DNA of 64,000 nucleotides from Janthinobacterium sp. 1_2014MBL_MicDiv. Its GTDB lineage: Bacteria; Pseudomonadota; Gammaproteobacteria; Burkholderiales; Burkholderiaceae_D. Every line of letters starts with the position of its first letter. Position 1 is the first letter of the stretch. Shown here piece after piece: positions 33,809 to 42,697 of the stretch. Location: assembly GCF_001865675.1 (NCBI RefSeq), contig NZ_CP011319.1, positions 1,922,001 through 1,986,000 of the forward strand. Direction: 5' to 3'. The notes under the pieces are model-generated. The model made no database searches. It worked only from the letters and a program-made list of their open reading frames with translations, and was not told where the DNA came from. Both the position numbers and the translations under genes were made by a program.

Positions 33809-34326
33809 CGGAGGTGATGCAGATCAATCCGGCCACCGTGTTTTGCCGCGCCCTGCGCCAGTTGTCGGCCATGCTCGACAAGCTGGACGGATGCGGCAGC
33901 GAGCCGCCGATCCTGGCGGCGCGCTTGCACCCGGAGATGCTGCCGTTCGCCCAGCAGGTGCGCGCGGCCGTGAGCTTTTCGCTGCGCGGCTGCTGTCCGC
34001 TGGCGGATCTGGCCGTGGCCGATTTCAGCGCCGCCGCCAGCCTGCAGGAACAGATCGCGCAGACCGTATGCTATCTTGAAGCCATCGCGCCTGAGCGCTT
34101 CGCGGGCGCGCCCGAACGGATCTGCCGCGACCGCGCCGGCTTTGCCGACCTCGCGCTGCCGGCCGATGAATTCCTGCACCTGTATATCCTGCCGAATTTC
34201 TACTTTCATTTCGGCATGGCGTATGCGATCGCGCGCAGCCGTGGCGCGGCCATCGGCAAGGGCGATTTCGATGGCTATCACGCGTATGCGCCGGGTTTTT
34301 CCTTCGAACGGCCGGCCGCGGCCTAA
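33805..34326 (+). CDS. DUF1993 family protein
   Basis: This 173-aa protein matches the DUF1993 pattern: ILAARLHPEMLPFAQQVRAAVSFSLRG near the middle, EQIAQTVCYLEAI, and PNFYFHFGMAYAIARSRGAAIGKGDFDGY at the end. The fold resembles DinB-like four-helix bundles. The family has no established function. It is coupled to the upstream hypothetical gene. Confidence 0.85.
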   Translation: MTEVMQINPATVFCRALRQLSAMLDKLDGCGSEPPILAARLHPEMLPFAQQVRAAVSFSLRGCCPLADLAVADFSAAASLQEQIAQTVCYLEAIAPERFAGAPERICRDRAGFADLALPADEFLHLYILPNFYFHFGMAYAIARSRGAAIGKGDFDGYHAYAPGFSFERPAAA

Positions 34327-34330
34327 GACG

Positions 34331-34795
34331 CTACAGTCCCGCTTCCTTCCACGACGCCAGGCCCAGCCGCTTCAGCAGCCGGCCCGACAGGCCGCAGCTC
34401 CAGCAGCTCATCTGGATTTGCCGGTGCTGCGCCGGTGTCGCCGCCTGCCAGGCTTGCTCGGCAAAGTCCAGCAGGGCGTCGCTGAGCGGGGAAGCATCGG
34501 CCACGGGCGGCAACCGGCCCATCAGCGTCAACACGCCATGTCCCGCGTGCGGGATCTGCAGCAAGCCGGCCAGCAGGGCGCGCAGGACGGCGCCGTCGAT
34601 GGAGCCGCTGGCCTGCGCAAGCCGCTGCTGCCAGGATGGCCCGCGTGCCTGCCACAGGGCCAGCAGCGCCGGCACGTCGGCGGGCTGGAGTTGCCCGATC
34701 AGCTCGTCCGCCTCGAGGAACAGGTCGAGACGGTCATACTCGCCGTCGTCCAGGCCCAGCAGTTCGTCCAGCTCGTCCAATATGGCCACGCTCAT
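34331..34795 (-). CDS. Hypothetical protein, 154 aa
   Basis: The family is not recognised. It is acidic, helical and soluble; a CWSCG pair near the C-terminus could bind metal. Its ATG overlaps the stop of the 2-hydroxyacid dehydrogenase, so it is translated from the same message. It is convergent with DUF1993 (4 bp between stops). Confidence 0.6.
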   Translation of the reverse strand: MSVAILDELDELLGLDDGEYDRLDLFLEADELIGQLQPADVPALLALWQARGPSWQQRLAQASGSIDGAVLRALLAGLLQIPHAGHGVLTLMGRLPPVADASPLSDALLDFAEQAWQAATPAQHRQIQMSCWSCGLSGRLLKRLGLASWKEAGL

Positions 34796-35769
34796 GCCAC
34801 CACGTTGGTCGGCGCCCCGCGCTCGAACGCTTCGATGTTGTCGATCAGCATGTCGGCCAGTGTCTGCATGGCTTCGCCGCTGGCCCAGGCCGTGTGCGGC
34901 GTGAGGATGAAGTTGGGCAGGCGCAAATTGAGCAGCGGATTGTCGGGCAGCGGCGGCTCCTTGCTCAACACGTCGAAGCCGGCGCCGGCGATCACGCCCT
35001 TGCGCAATGCCTCGGCCAGCGCCGCTTCATCGACGAGGCCGCCCCGCGCTGTGTTGATCAGCAGCGACGTCTGCTGCATGCGCGCCAGTTCCTGCGCGCC
35101 GATGATGTTGCGCGTGGCCTCCGTCAAGGGCAGGTGCAGGCTCAGCACGTCGGAAGTGGCCAGCAGCGCGTCGAACGTCACTTCCGTCACGCCGTCTTCG
35201 TCGATGGGCGAACGGTTGTGCACCTGCACCTGCATGCCGAAGGCGCGCCCCAGCTGCGCCACGGACTTGCCCAGCTTGCCGTAGCCGAGCAAGCCCAGAC
35301 GGCTGCCGGCCAGGTCGCGGACCGGATGGCCGAACAGGCAGAAACGCTCCGAGGCCTGCCACAGGCCCGCTTCCACGTCGGCGCGGTAGGCGATCAATTG
35401 CCGGCGCAGGGCCAGCATCAGCGCCAGCGTATGTTCGGGCACGGTGGCGCGCGCATAGTCGCGGATGTTGGCGACGACGATGCCCCGTTCGCGGCAGGCA
35501 GCCAGGTCGAGGATGTCCGTGCCGGTGGCGGCCACGGCGATCATCTTCAGGTCCGGCAGCTGCGCCAGTTCGGCCGCGCGCAGCGGCACCTTGTTCGTGA
35601 TGGCGATGGTGGCGCCTTGCAGGCGGGCCACCGTCTGTTCGCTGCCCTTGGTATGCGCATGTTCCTGCCAGCTGTGCGCGAAGGCGGGCGGGCGCACGCT
35701 GGCGATCAGGCTGTCGCGGTCGAGAAAGACGATGCGGTGCGGGTGCGGCGATGTGCTTGCTGCTGTCAT
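34792..35769 (-). CDS. D-2-hydroxyacid dehydrogenase
   Basis: This 325-aa NAD-dependent enzyme has the Rossmann motif GLLGYGKLGKSVAQLGRAFG. The family signature LLINTARGGLVDEAALAEAL is present. The catalytic Arg lies in INTARGG and the His in ILTPHTAWASGEA. It may act on glycerate, hydroxypyruvate or a related acid. ATG 35769 overlaps the LysR stop by four bases. The open frame upstream to 36234 is inside the LysR gene and is not part of the protein. Confidence 0.9.
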   Translation of the reverse strand: MTAASTSPHPHRIVFLDRDSLIASVRPPAFAHSWQEHAHTKGSEQTVARLQGATIAITNKVPLRAAELAQLPDLKMIAVAATGTDILDLAACRERGIVVANIRDYARATVPEHTLALMLALRRQLIAYRADVEAGLWQASERFCLFGHPVRDLAGSRLGLLGYGKLGKSVAQLGRAFGMQVQVHNRSPIDEDGVTEVTFDALLATSDVLSLHLPLTEATRNIIGAQELARMQQTSLLINTARGGLVDEAALAEALRKGVIAGAGFDVLSKEPPLPDNPLLNLRLPNFILTPHTAWASGEAMQTLADMLIDNIEAFERGAPTNVVA

Positions 35770-36743
35770 GGCTGGGCCTCGGTCAGGTTGGCGCGCGCGC
35801 TGGCGGGACTGCTCTTGCCCTTGAGCTGCGTGGCCGGGTGATTGGTAAACATGTCGGCGACCCATTCGACAAACACGCGCACCTTGGCGGACAAATGGCG
35901 GTTGGGCGGATAGATCACGTGGATGGGCAGCGGGTCGGATTCCCATTCGTCGAGCAATTCCACCATTTTGCCCTGTTCTATCAGCGGCGCAAGCATGAAA
36001 TGCGTCATTTGCACGATGCCCAGGCCCGCCAGGCCGGCGGCCGTGTAGGCGTTCGAATCGTTCAGGGCGATATGGCTGGGCATGACGATCTGGATGCGTT
36101 CGCCGTCGCGCGTGAAATCCCAGTCGAAGGTCTTGCCCGTCTTGGCGGAGAAAAAATTCACGCCACGGTGCTGCGCCAGGTCGCTCGGGTGCAGCGGCGT
36201 GCCGTGGCGCGCCAGGTAGGCGGGCGAGGCGCACGTCATGAAGTGCAGTACGCCGACGCGGCGCGCGATCAGGTTCAGGTCGCCCAATTCGCCGCCGCGC
36301 ACGGCGCAGTCGACGCCTTCCTCGATCAGGTCGACGGGGCGGTCGCTGCAGCCGAGTTCGAGCACGATGTCGGGGTAGCGGGCGAAGAAGTCGGGCAGGG
36401 CGGGGATGATCAGTTCGCTGGCCAGGGCCGTGGGGGCGTCCACGCGCAGCCGTCCGCTGGGGCTCAGTCGCGTGCGCGACAGCGATTCCTCGGCTTCGCG
36501 CACGTCCGACAGGATGCGCACGCAGCGCTCGTAGTAGGCGGCGCCGTCGGACGTGATGCTGACGTGGCGCGTGGTGCGGTTCAGCAACTTAACCGACAGG
36601 CTCGCTTCCAGCGACTGGATCAGGGTCGACACGGTCGCTTTCGGCAGCTGCATGTTTTCCGCCGCGCGCGTAAAGCCGCCCGCATCGACGACCTGGATGA
36701 AAACTTCCATTGCTTGCAGCTTGTTCACTTGATTCCTTATCAT
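35766..36743 (-). CDS. LysR-family transcriptional regulator
   Basis: This 325-aa protein has an N-terminal winged HTH (FIQVVDAGGFTRAAENMQLPKATVSTLIQSLE) and a C-terminal periplasmic-binding-like effector domain (RLRVDAPTALASELIIPALPDFFARYP). It is translationally coupled to the downstream hydroxyacid dehydrogenase, which it probably regulates together with itself. A perfect inverted repeat just upstream of its start is a candidate operator. Confidence 0.92.
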   Translation of the reverse strand: MIRNQVNKLQAMEVFIQVVDAGGFTRAAENMQLPKATVSTLIQSLEASLSVKLLNRTTRHVSITSDGAAYYERCVRILSDVREAEESLSRTRLSPSGRLRVDAPTALASELIIPALPDFFARYPDIVLELGCSDRPVDLIEEGVDCAVRGGELGDLNLIARRVGVLHFMTCASPAYLARHGTPLHPSDLAQHRGVNFFSAKTGKTFDWDFTRDGERIQIVMPSHIALNDSNAYTAAGLAGLGIVQMTHFMLAPLIEQGKMVELLDEWESDPLPIHVIYPPNRHLSAKVRVFVEWVADMFTNHPATQLKGKSSPASARANLTEAQP

Positions 36744-36752
36744 GTTGCGCCA

Positions 36753-36776
36753 GATTGTTCGTAATTCTGAACAATC
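36753..36776. promoter_or_regulatory. Inverted repeat, candidate LysR operator
   Basis: GATTGTTC (36753-36760), an 8-bp spacer and GAACAATC (36769-36776) form a perfect dyad 10 bp upstream of the LysR start. It contains the T-N11-A pattern of LysR sites and fits autoregulation. Confidence 0.55.
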
Positions 36777-36876
36777 AATTCGTCATTGCACTCTTTATCA
36801 GATTGTAGATCAAGTCTATAGTTGTTGTACTGCAGCATAAATGTGAATGCCGCAGGAAGTTCACAGGAGAAAAATC

Positions 36877-37089
36877 ATGGGTCATCGGAATGGAATCTTT
36901 GCAGTGCTCGCTCTCGCTATGAGCTCGCTCGCTCTGGCCGCGATGGTATCGACGGATGCATACTCGATGGCGGCGCAAAGCGAAGCCAGCGGTTATAGCG
37001 CCCTGACCCATGAAGTGGGCGGCGTCGCCCTGTTGTGCCTGAACGACACGGTGCTCGATGCTGCGGTGCAGCCGGTGGTGGCGCAATGA
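36877..37089 (+). CDS. Small exported protein, 70 aa
   Basis: A signal-peptide-like N-terminus (IFAVLALAMSSLALAAM) is followed by about 45 residues with one Cys and no recognised domain. ATG 36877 has AGGAG upstream. Its stop overlaps the start of the hydrolase-fold protein (ATGA). Function unknown. Confidence 0.6.
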   Translation: MGHRNGIFAVLALAMSSLALAAMVSTDAYSMAAQSEASGYSALTHEVGGVALLCLNDTVLDAAVQPVVAQ

Positions 37090-37946
37090 GCGTTGCCGAC
37101 ACGGCGGTCGAACTGGCGCCTGAACAGTCGCTGAAGATACGCGACATCCAGGTGCAGGGCGCGCAGGATGCGCTTGCCGCGCGGGTCTACACGGCCGGCG
37201 TGCCGGGCGCCAGGCAGCCGAACCTGATGGTCTTCTTCCACGGCGGCGGTTTCGTCGATGGCGACCTGGACGACGCGGACGATTTCCTGCGCTGCCTCGT
37301 GCTGAGCAATCCCGACCACGTGGTGCTGGCCTCGAACTACACGCTGGCCAAGGTGCGGCCTTTCCCCGCCGCCGTGGAAGACGCGCACGCCGTGCTGCTG
37401 TGGGCAAAAAAGAACAAGTCCAAGCTGGGCTGGACGGGCAAGCAGATGGTGGTGTCCGGCATCGAAGCGGGCGCCAACCTGGCTGCCGTGTGCGCCATGA
37501 TGTCGCGCGACCGCGGCGGGCCGCCGCTCGCGGGCCAGGTGCTGATCATGCCCATGCTCGACCCGGGCCTGTCGACCTGTTCGATGCGCACCCTGCCGAC
37601 CTGCCCGGACCTGGCGGAAGTGGCCGACCAATGCGCCGCCGCCTACCGTGGCTACCTGCCGAATGCCGCCGACCGCAGCCATCCTTACGCGTCGCCATTG
37701 CAGTCGAGCCGCCTGAAGAACCTGCCGCCGGCGCTGATACTGTCCAGCGAAGATGACCCATTGCGCGATGAGGCTGAACAATACGGTAGCAAGCTGATCG
37801 CCTGCGGCATCAAGACCACCGTGCGGCGCATGGCCGCCGCGCCGCTGCAGGATGCGGGCGCCCGCAATGAATGTGCCTGCAAAGTCCAGGTATTGGGCGA
37901 GATCGCCAGCTTTGTCGCCGGATTGGGGCAAGAGCCCGAATCGTGA
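37086..37946 (+). CDS. HSL-like alpha/beta-hydrolase fold protein lacking catalytic residues
   Basis: This 286-aa protein keeps the HSL family architecture: HGGGF oxyanion motif (His52) and the late Asp motif SSEDDPLRDEAEQYG (Asp224). The nucleophile elbow reads GIEAGAN, with Glu127 where GDSAGGN has Ser. The C-terminal region has no His at the expected site (MAAAPLQDAGARNECAC). Two of three triad residues are missing, so it is probably a pseudo-enzyme or has changed chemistry. It is coupled to the 70-aa exported protein and lies about 300 bp upstream of the RND operon. Confidence 0.78.
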   Translation: MSVADTAVELAPEQSLKIRDIQVQGAQDALAARVYTAGVPGARQPNLMVFFHGGGFVDGDLDDADDFLRCLVLSNPDHVVLASNYTLAKVRPFPAAVEDAHAVLLWAKKNKSKLGWTGKQMVVSGIEAGANLAAVCAMMSRDRGGPPLAGQVLIMPMLDPGLSTCSMRTLPTCPDLAEVADQCAAAYRGYLPNAADRSHPYASPLQSSRLKNLPPALILSSEDDPLRDEAEQYGSKLIACGIKTTVRRMAAAPLQDAGARNECACKVQVLGEIASFVAGLGQEPES

Positions 37947-38010
37947 CGCCGCCATGTGCGGCACCAAAAAAAACTTACACTAATCAGTTTACTTTTTAAG
38001 TTTTGGTTGT

Positions 38011-38026
38011 TACACTGCCGAGTGTA
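38011..38026. promoter_or_regulatory. Palindrome upstream of the RND operon
   Basis: TACACT-GCCG-AGTGTA is a perfect dyad in an AT-rich stretch (37965-38045) 215 bp before the adaptor start. It may bind a repressor of the efflux operon; no regulator gene is adjacent. AAAACTT/AAGTTTT arms at 37970 and 37998 lie just upstream. Confidence 0.4.
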
Positions 38027-38240
38027 GATTCTCATTGTAACGCCATTCCTGTCTGCGCTGTGCACTCGCACAGCCGGTTTCGTCGTCCCCGTCTGCTTTT
38101 AACCAGCTGGCGGCCTGTTTACCTTTGATCGAGCGCCGTCGGGCGCCATGGCAACACCGTTCACTGCAGTTTCCACCTTTTAGCTGGGTTGCTTCCTGCC
38201 GCCCATACCATTAGAAATTTTCATAAAACAGGGAAATAAA

Positions 38241-39494
38241 ATGAAAAACGCTCAACAATTTTCCACTTTGGGAACTTTACTCAAGCCCCTGGCCGCCTCG
38301 CTCGCGCTGGCCGGACTGGTGGCCGTGAGCCTGGCCGGATGCGATTCCGCCAACAGCAAGGTGCCCGACGCGCCAGCGGCCGGTGGCCCGCCCATCTCGG
38401 CTGCCGCCGTGGTGGAAAAACAGATCACGGAAACGCAGGAATTCTCGGGCCGCCTGGAAGCGATCGAGCGCGTGGAAATCCGTTCGCGCGTCGGCGGCTT
38501 CATCACGGCCGTCAATTTCAAGCCGGGCAGCGAAGTGAAGAAGGGCGATGTGCTGTTCGTCATCGACCCGCGTCCCTTCCAGGCGGAAGTGTCGCGCGCC
38601 GAAGGCACGGCGGCCTCGGCCCGCGCCAAGGCGGAACTGGCCAAGCTGGAACTGTCGCGCGCTGAAAAGCTGCTGGCTGAAAAAGCCATCGCCCAGCGCG
38701 AATTCGATGAAAAAGCCTCGGGCCTGAAAGAGCTGGACGCCAATGCCCGCTCGGCGCAAGCCGCGTATGAAGCGGCCAAGCTGAACCTGTCGTACACGCA
38801 GGTGCAGGCGCCGATCAGCGGCCGCGTCAGCAAGGCGGAAATCACCGTCGGCAACCTGATCGACGCGTCCGCCATCCTCACCTCGGTGGTGTCGACGGAC
38901 CGCATCTACGCCAGCTTCGACGGCGATGAAGATACCTATCTGCGCGTGGCCGGCACGGCGCAAAAGGGCACGCCCGTCACCGTCAAGGTGGGCCTGGCCA
39001 ACGAAACGGGCTTCCCGCATGAAGGCAAGCTGGAATTCGTCGACAACCAGCTCGACCCTGCGACGGGCAGCGTGCGCATGCGCGCCACCTTCGCCAATGC
39101 CGAGCGCCAGCTGGTGCCGGGCCTGTTCGCGCGCATCCAGCTCGACGGCGGCAACGGCCCGCAGGCGCAAAGCACGGCGCTGTTGATCTCCGACCGCGCC
39201 GTCGGTACGGACCAGAGCCGCAAATACGTCTACGTGGTGGGCGCCGACAACAAGGCCGAGTACCGCGCCGTCAAGCTGGGCCCGAATTCGGACGGCTTGC
39301 GCGTGGTGCGCGAGGGCTTGAAGGTGGGCGAAAAAATCGTCGTCAACGGCTTGCAGCGCGTGCGCCCCGGCGCACCGGTGACGCCGCAGATGGTGGCCAT
39401 GGATTTCGACCCGACCGCGCCTGTCGCCCCCGCAAAACCTGAAGCAAAAGACGCCAAGATCGCCGCGAAAGCAGCATCGACTTCCAAGGAATAA
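38241..39494 (+). CDS. RND efflux periplasmic adaptor lipoprotein (MexE-like)
   Basis: This 417-aa protein has a lipoprotein signal with Cys in VAVSLAGC (about residue 34). The lipoyl half-motif is QEFSGRLEAIERVEIRSRVGGFITAVNF. A helical hairpin (RAEGTAASARAKAELAKLELSRAEKLL) and beta-barrel domains follow. The sequence is closest in style to MexE. It bridges the inner-membrane pump and outer-membrane channel. A Lys/Ala-rich C-terminal tail of about 30 residues is extra. It is the first gene of a three-gene operon with a 2-bp gap to the pump. Confidence 0.94.
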   Translation: MKNAQQFSTLGTLLKPLAASLALAGLVAVSLAGCDSANSKVPDAPAAGGPPISAAAVVEKQITETQEFSGRLEAIERVEIRSRVGGFITAVNFKPGSEVKKGDVLFVIDPRPFQAEVSRAEGTAASARAKAELAKLELSRAEKLLAEKAIAQREFDEKASGLKELDANARSAQAAYEAAKLNLSYTQVQAPISGRVSKAEITVGNLIDASAILTSVVSTDRIYASFDGDEDTYLRVAGTAQKGTPVTVKVGLANETGFPHEGKLEFVDNQLDPATGSVRMRATFANAERQLVPGLFARIQLDGGNGPQAQSTALLISDRAVGTDQSRKYVYVVGADNKAEYRAVKLGPNSDGLRVVREGLKVGEKIVVNGLQRVRPGAPVTPQMVAMDFDPTAPVAPAKPEAKDAKIAAKAASTSKE

Positions 39495-39496
39495 AC

Positions 39497-42400
39497 ATGA
39501 ACTTTTCCCGCTTTTTCATCGACAAGCCGATTTTCGCGGCGGTGCTGTCGATAGTCATATTCGTGGCCGGGCTGCTGTCGATTTTCGGCCTGCCCATCTC
39601 CGAGTATCCCGACGTCGTGCCGCCGTCCGTGGTGGTGCGCGCGCAGTACCCGGGCGCCAACCCGAAAGTGATCGCCGAAACCGTCGCCGCGCCGCTCGAG
39701 GAGCAGATCAACGGCGTCGAGAACATGCTCTACATGTCCTCGCAAAACACGTCCGACGGCGCCATGATGCTGACCGTGACCTTCAAGATCGGCACCAACG
39801 TCGAGCAGGCCGAGACGCAGGTGCAGAACCGCGTGCAGCGCGCCTTGCCGCGCCTGCCCGAGGAAGTGCGCCAGATCGGCGTGACGACCGTCAAGTCGTC
39901 GCCCAACCTGACCATGGTGGTGCATCTGGTCTCGCCGAACAAGCGCTATGACGACATGTATCTGCGTAACTACGCCGTGCTGAACGTCAAGGACCAGCTG
40001 GCCCGCCTGCCCGGCATGGGCGACATCCAGATCTTCGGCGCCGGCGACTACGCCATGCGCATCTGGCTCGACCCGCAAAAAGTGGCGGCGCGCGGCATGA
40101 CGGCCAATGACGTCGTCGACGCCATCCGCGAGCAGAACGTGCAGGTGGCTGCAGGTGTCATCGGCGCTTCGCCGGCGAAGAACTCGGACTTCCAGCTGAC
40201 CGTCAATACCCAGGGCCGGCTGCAGACGCCCGAGGAATTTGGCGCCATCATCGTGCGCACCAATGCCGACGGCGCCGTGACGCACCTGAAGGACGTGGCG
40301 CGCGTGGAAATGGGCGCCAACAGCTACTCGCTGCGTTCGCTGCTGAACAATAATCCGGCCGTCGGCATGGGTATTTTCGAAGCGCCGAACGCCAACGCGC
40401 TGCAACTGTCTTCCGACGTGCGCGCCAAGATGGACGAACTGAAAAAAGACTTCCCGCAAGGCGTGGAATACCGCATCGAGTACGACCCGACGCAGTTCGT
40501 GCGCTCGTCCATCGAAGCCGTGATCCATACCCTGCTGGAGGCCATCGCCCTGGTGGTGCTGGTGGTGATCATCTTCCTGCAAACCTGGCGCGCATCGATC
40601 ATCCCGCTGCTGGCCGTGCCCGTCTCCATCGTCGGCACCTTTGCCGTGATGCTGGGCTTTGGCTTCTCGATCAACACCCTGTCGCTGTTCGGCCTCGTGC
40701 TGGCCATCGGTATCGTCGTCGATGACGCCATCGTCGTGGTGGAAAACGTCGAGCGCAACATCGAGGAAGGCTTGTCGCCGCGCGACGCCACCATCCAGGC
40801 CATGAAAGAGGTCAGCGGTCCTATCGTCGCCATCGCCCTGGTGCTGTGCGCCGTGTTCGTGCCGATCGCCTTCGTGCCCGGCCTGTCGGGCGAGTTCTAT
40901 CGCCAGTTCGCGCTGACCATCGCCATTTCGACCGTGATCTCCGCTTTCAGCTCGCTGACCCTGGCACCGGCCCTGTCGGCAGCGCTGCTGCGTCCGCACG
41001 ATGCACCGAAAGACGCGCTGACGCGCGGCATGGACAAGGTCTTCGGCCGCTTCTTCGCCTGGTTCAACCGCTTCTTCGGCCGCGCTTCGCACCGCTATGA
41101 AGCGGGCGTGAAGGGCGTATTGGGCCGCAAGAGCGCCTCGCTGGGCGTGTACGCGCTGCTGGTGGTGGCCGCCATCTTCACCTTCAAGGCCGTGCCGGCC
41201 GGCTTCGTGCCGGCGCAGGACAAGCAATACCTGGTGGGCTTTGCGCAATTGCCTGATGCCGCCTCGCTGGACCGCACGGAAGATGTCGTGCGCCGCATGT
41301 CCGACGTCATCAAGTCGGTGCCTGGCGTCGAGTCGACCATCGCCTTCCCGGGCCTGTCGATCAACGATTTCACCAATGCGCCGAACGCCGGTATCGTCTT
41401 CGCCACCCTGAAACCGTTCGACGAACGCACCAGCAAGGAATTGTCGGGCGGCGCCATCGCGGCCGAGATCAACAAGCGCCTGGGCGGCATCCAGGATGCC
41501 TTCATCATGGTCTTCCCGCCGCCGCCCGTCAACGGCCTCGGTACCATCGGCGGCTTCAAGATGATGATCGAAGACCGCGGCAACCTCGGTTACGACGCGC
41601 TGTACAACGCCACCCAGGCGCTGGCCGCGAAAGCGTACCAGACGCCGGAACTGGCGGGCGTGTTCTCGGGTTACCAGATCAACGTGCCGCAGCTGTTTGC
41701 CGACGTCGATCGCGTGAAAGCCAAGCAGATGGGCGTGCAGCTGCAAACGATTTACCAGACCTTGCAGATCAATCTCGGCTCGCTGTACGTGAACGACTTC
41801 AACCAGTTTGGCCGCACCTACCAGGTGCGCGTGCAGGCCGACGCCGCGTTCCGTTCGCATGCCCAGGATATCGCGCAGCTGAAGGTACGCAATGACAAGG
41901 GCGAAATGATCCCGCTGTCGTCGCTGATGCGTGTCAAGGATAGCTATGGTCCTGACCGCGTGCAGCGCTACAACGCCTATGCCGCAGCCGACTTCAACGG
42001 CGGCGCCGCGCCTGGCGTGTCGAGCGGCCAGGCGCAAGCCGCGCTGGAACGCATCGCCAAGGAGGTGCTGCCGCAGGGGATTTCGTACGAGTGGACGGAA
42101 CTGACCTACCAGGACATCTTGTCCGGCAATACGATGATCTATGTGTTCCCGCTGTGCGTGCTGCTGGTGTTCCTCGTGCTCGCCGCCCAGTACGAAAGCT
42201 GGACCCTGCCGCTGGCCGTGATCCTGATCGTGCCGATGTCCATCCTGTGCGCCTTGCTGGGCGTCAAACTGACCGGTGGCGACAACAATGTGTTCACCCA
42301 GATCGCGCTGTTCGTGCTGGTGGGGCTGGCATCGAAGAATGCGATCCTGATCGTGGAATTTGCGCGCGAACTGGAAGACCATGGCCGCAGCGTCGTGCAG

Positions 42401-42697
42401 GCGGCGCTGGAAGCGTGCCGTCTGCGCCTGCGTCCGATCCTGATGACGTCGATCGCCTTCATCATGGGCGTGGTGCCACTCGTGTTCTCGCACGGTGCCG
42501 GTTCGGAAATGCGCCATGCCATGGGCGTGGCGGTGTTCGCCGGCATGCTGGGCGTGACCTTCTTCGGCCTGTTCCTGACGCCCGTGTTCTATGTATTGCT
42601 GCGCACCCTGGCGCAGCGTTTTGAGAAAAAACCAGCCGCCGCTGCCGCCAAGCCTTCCGCCGCGCCAGTGCTGGACCTGGAAGGAGATATATATTGA
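39497..42697 (+). CDS. RND multidrug efflux pump, inner-membrane subunit (MexF-like)
   Basis: This 1066-aa HAE1-family transporter has twelve membrane segments. It starts MNFSRFFIDKPIFAAVLSI as in MexF. Proton-relay aspartates lie in GIVVDDAIVVVENVER (Asp409/Asp410) in TM4. Two large periplasmic loops carry the porter and docking domains. It exports hydrophobic drugs, solvents or signals using proton-motive force. It is complete, with no frameshift. The gene overlaps the TTG start of the outer-membrane gene. Confidence 0.96.
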   Translation: MNFSRFFIDKPIFAAVLSIVIFVAGLLSIFGLPISEYPDVVPPSVVVRAQYPGANPKVIAETVAAPLEEQINGVENMLYMSSQNTSDGAMMLTVTFKIGTNVEQAETQVQNRVQRALPRLPEEVRQIGVTTVKSSPNLTMVVHLVSPNKRYDDMYLRNYAVLNVKDQLARLPGMGDIQIFGAGDYAMRIWLDPQKVAARGMTANDVVDAIREQNVQVAAGVIGASPAKNSDFQLTVNTQGRLQTPEEFGAIIVRTNADGAVTHLKDVARVEMGANSYSLRSLLNNNPAVGMGIFEAPNANALQLSSDVRAKMDELKKDFPQGVEYRIEYDPTQFVRSSIEAVIHTLLEAIALVVLVVIIFLQTWRASIIPLLAVPVSIVGTFAVMLGFGFSINTLSLFGLVLAIGIVVDDAIVVVENVERNIEEGLSPRDATIQAMKEVSGPIVAIALVLCAVFVPIAFVPGLSGEFYRQFALTIAISTVISAFSSLTLAPALSAALLRPHDAPKDALTRGMDKVFGRFFAWFNRFFGRASHRYEAGVKGVLGRKSASLGVYALLVVAAIFTFKAVPAGFVPAQDKQYLVGFAQLPDAASLDRTEDVVRRMSDVIKSVPGVESTIAFPGLSINDFTNAPNAGIVFATLKPFDERTSKELSGGAIAAEINKRLGGIQDAFIMVFPPPPVNGLGTIGGFKMMIEDRGNLGYDALYNATQALAAKAYQTPELAGVFSGYQINVPQLFADVDRVKAKQMGVQLQTIYQTLQINLGSLYVNDFNQFGRTYQVRVQADAAFRSHAQDIAQLKVRNDKGEMIPLSSLMRVKDSYGPDRVQRYNAYAAADFNGGAAPGVSSGQAQAALERIAKEVLPQGISYEWTELTYQDILSGNTMIYVFPLCVLLVFLVLAAQYESWTLPLAVILIVPMSILCALLGVKLTGGDNNVFTQIALFVLVGLASKNAILIVEFARELEDHGRSVVQAALEACRLRLRPILMTSIAFIMGVVPLVFSHGAGSEMRHAMGVAVFAGMLGVTFFGLFLTPVFYVLLRTLAQRFEKKPAAAAAKPSAAPVLDLEGDIY

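Noticed and set aside
35770..36234. N-terminal extension of the 2-hydroxyacid dehydrogenase frame
   Set aside because: It lies inside the LysR gene on another frame; the enzyme fold begins after ATG 35769.
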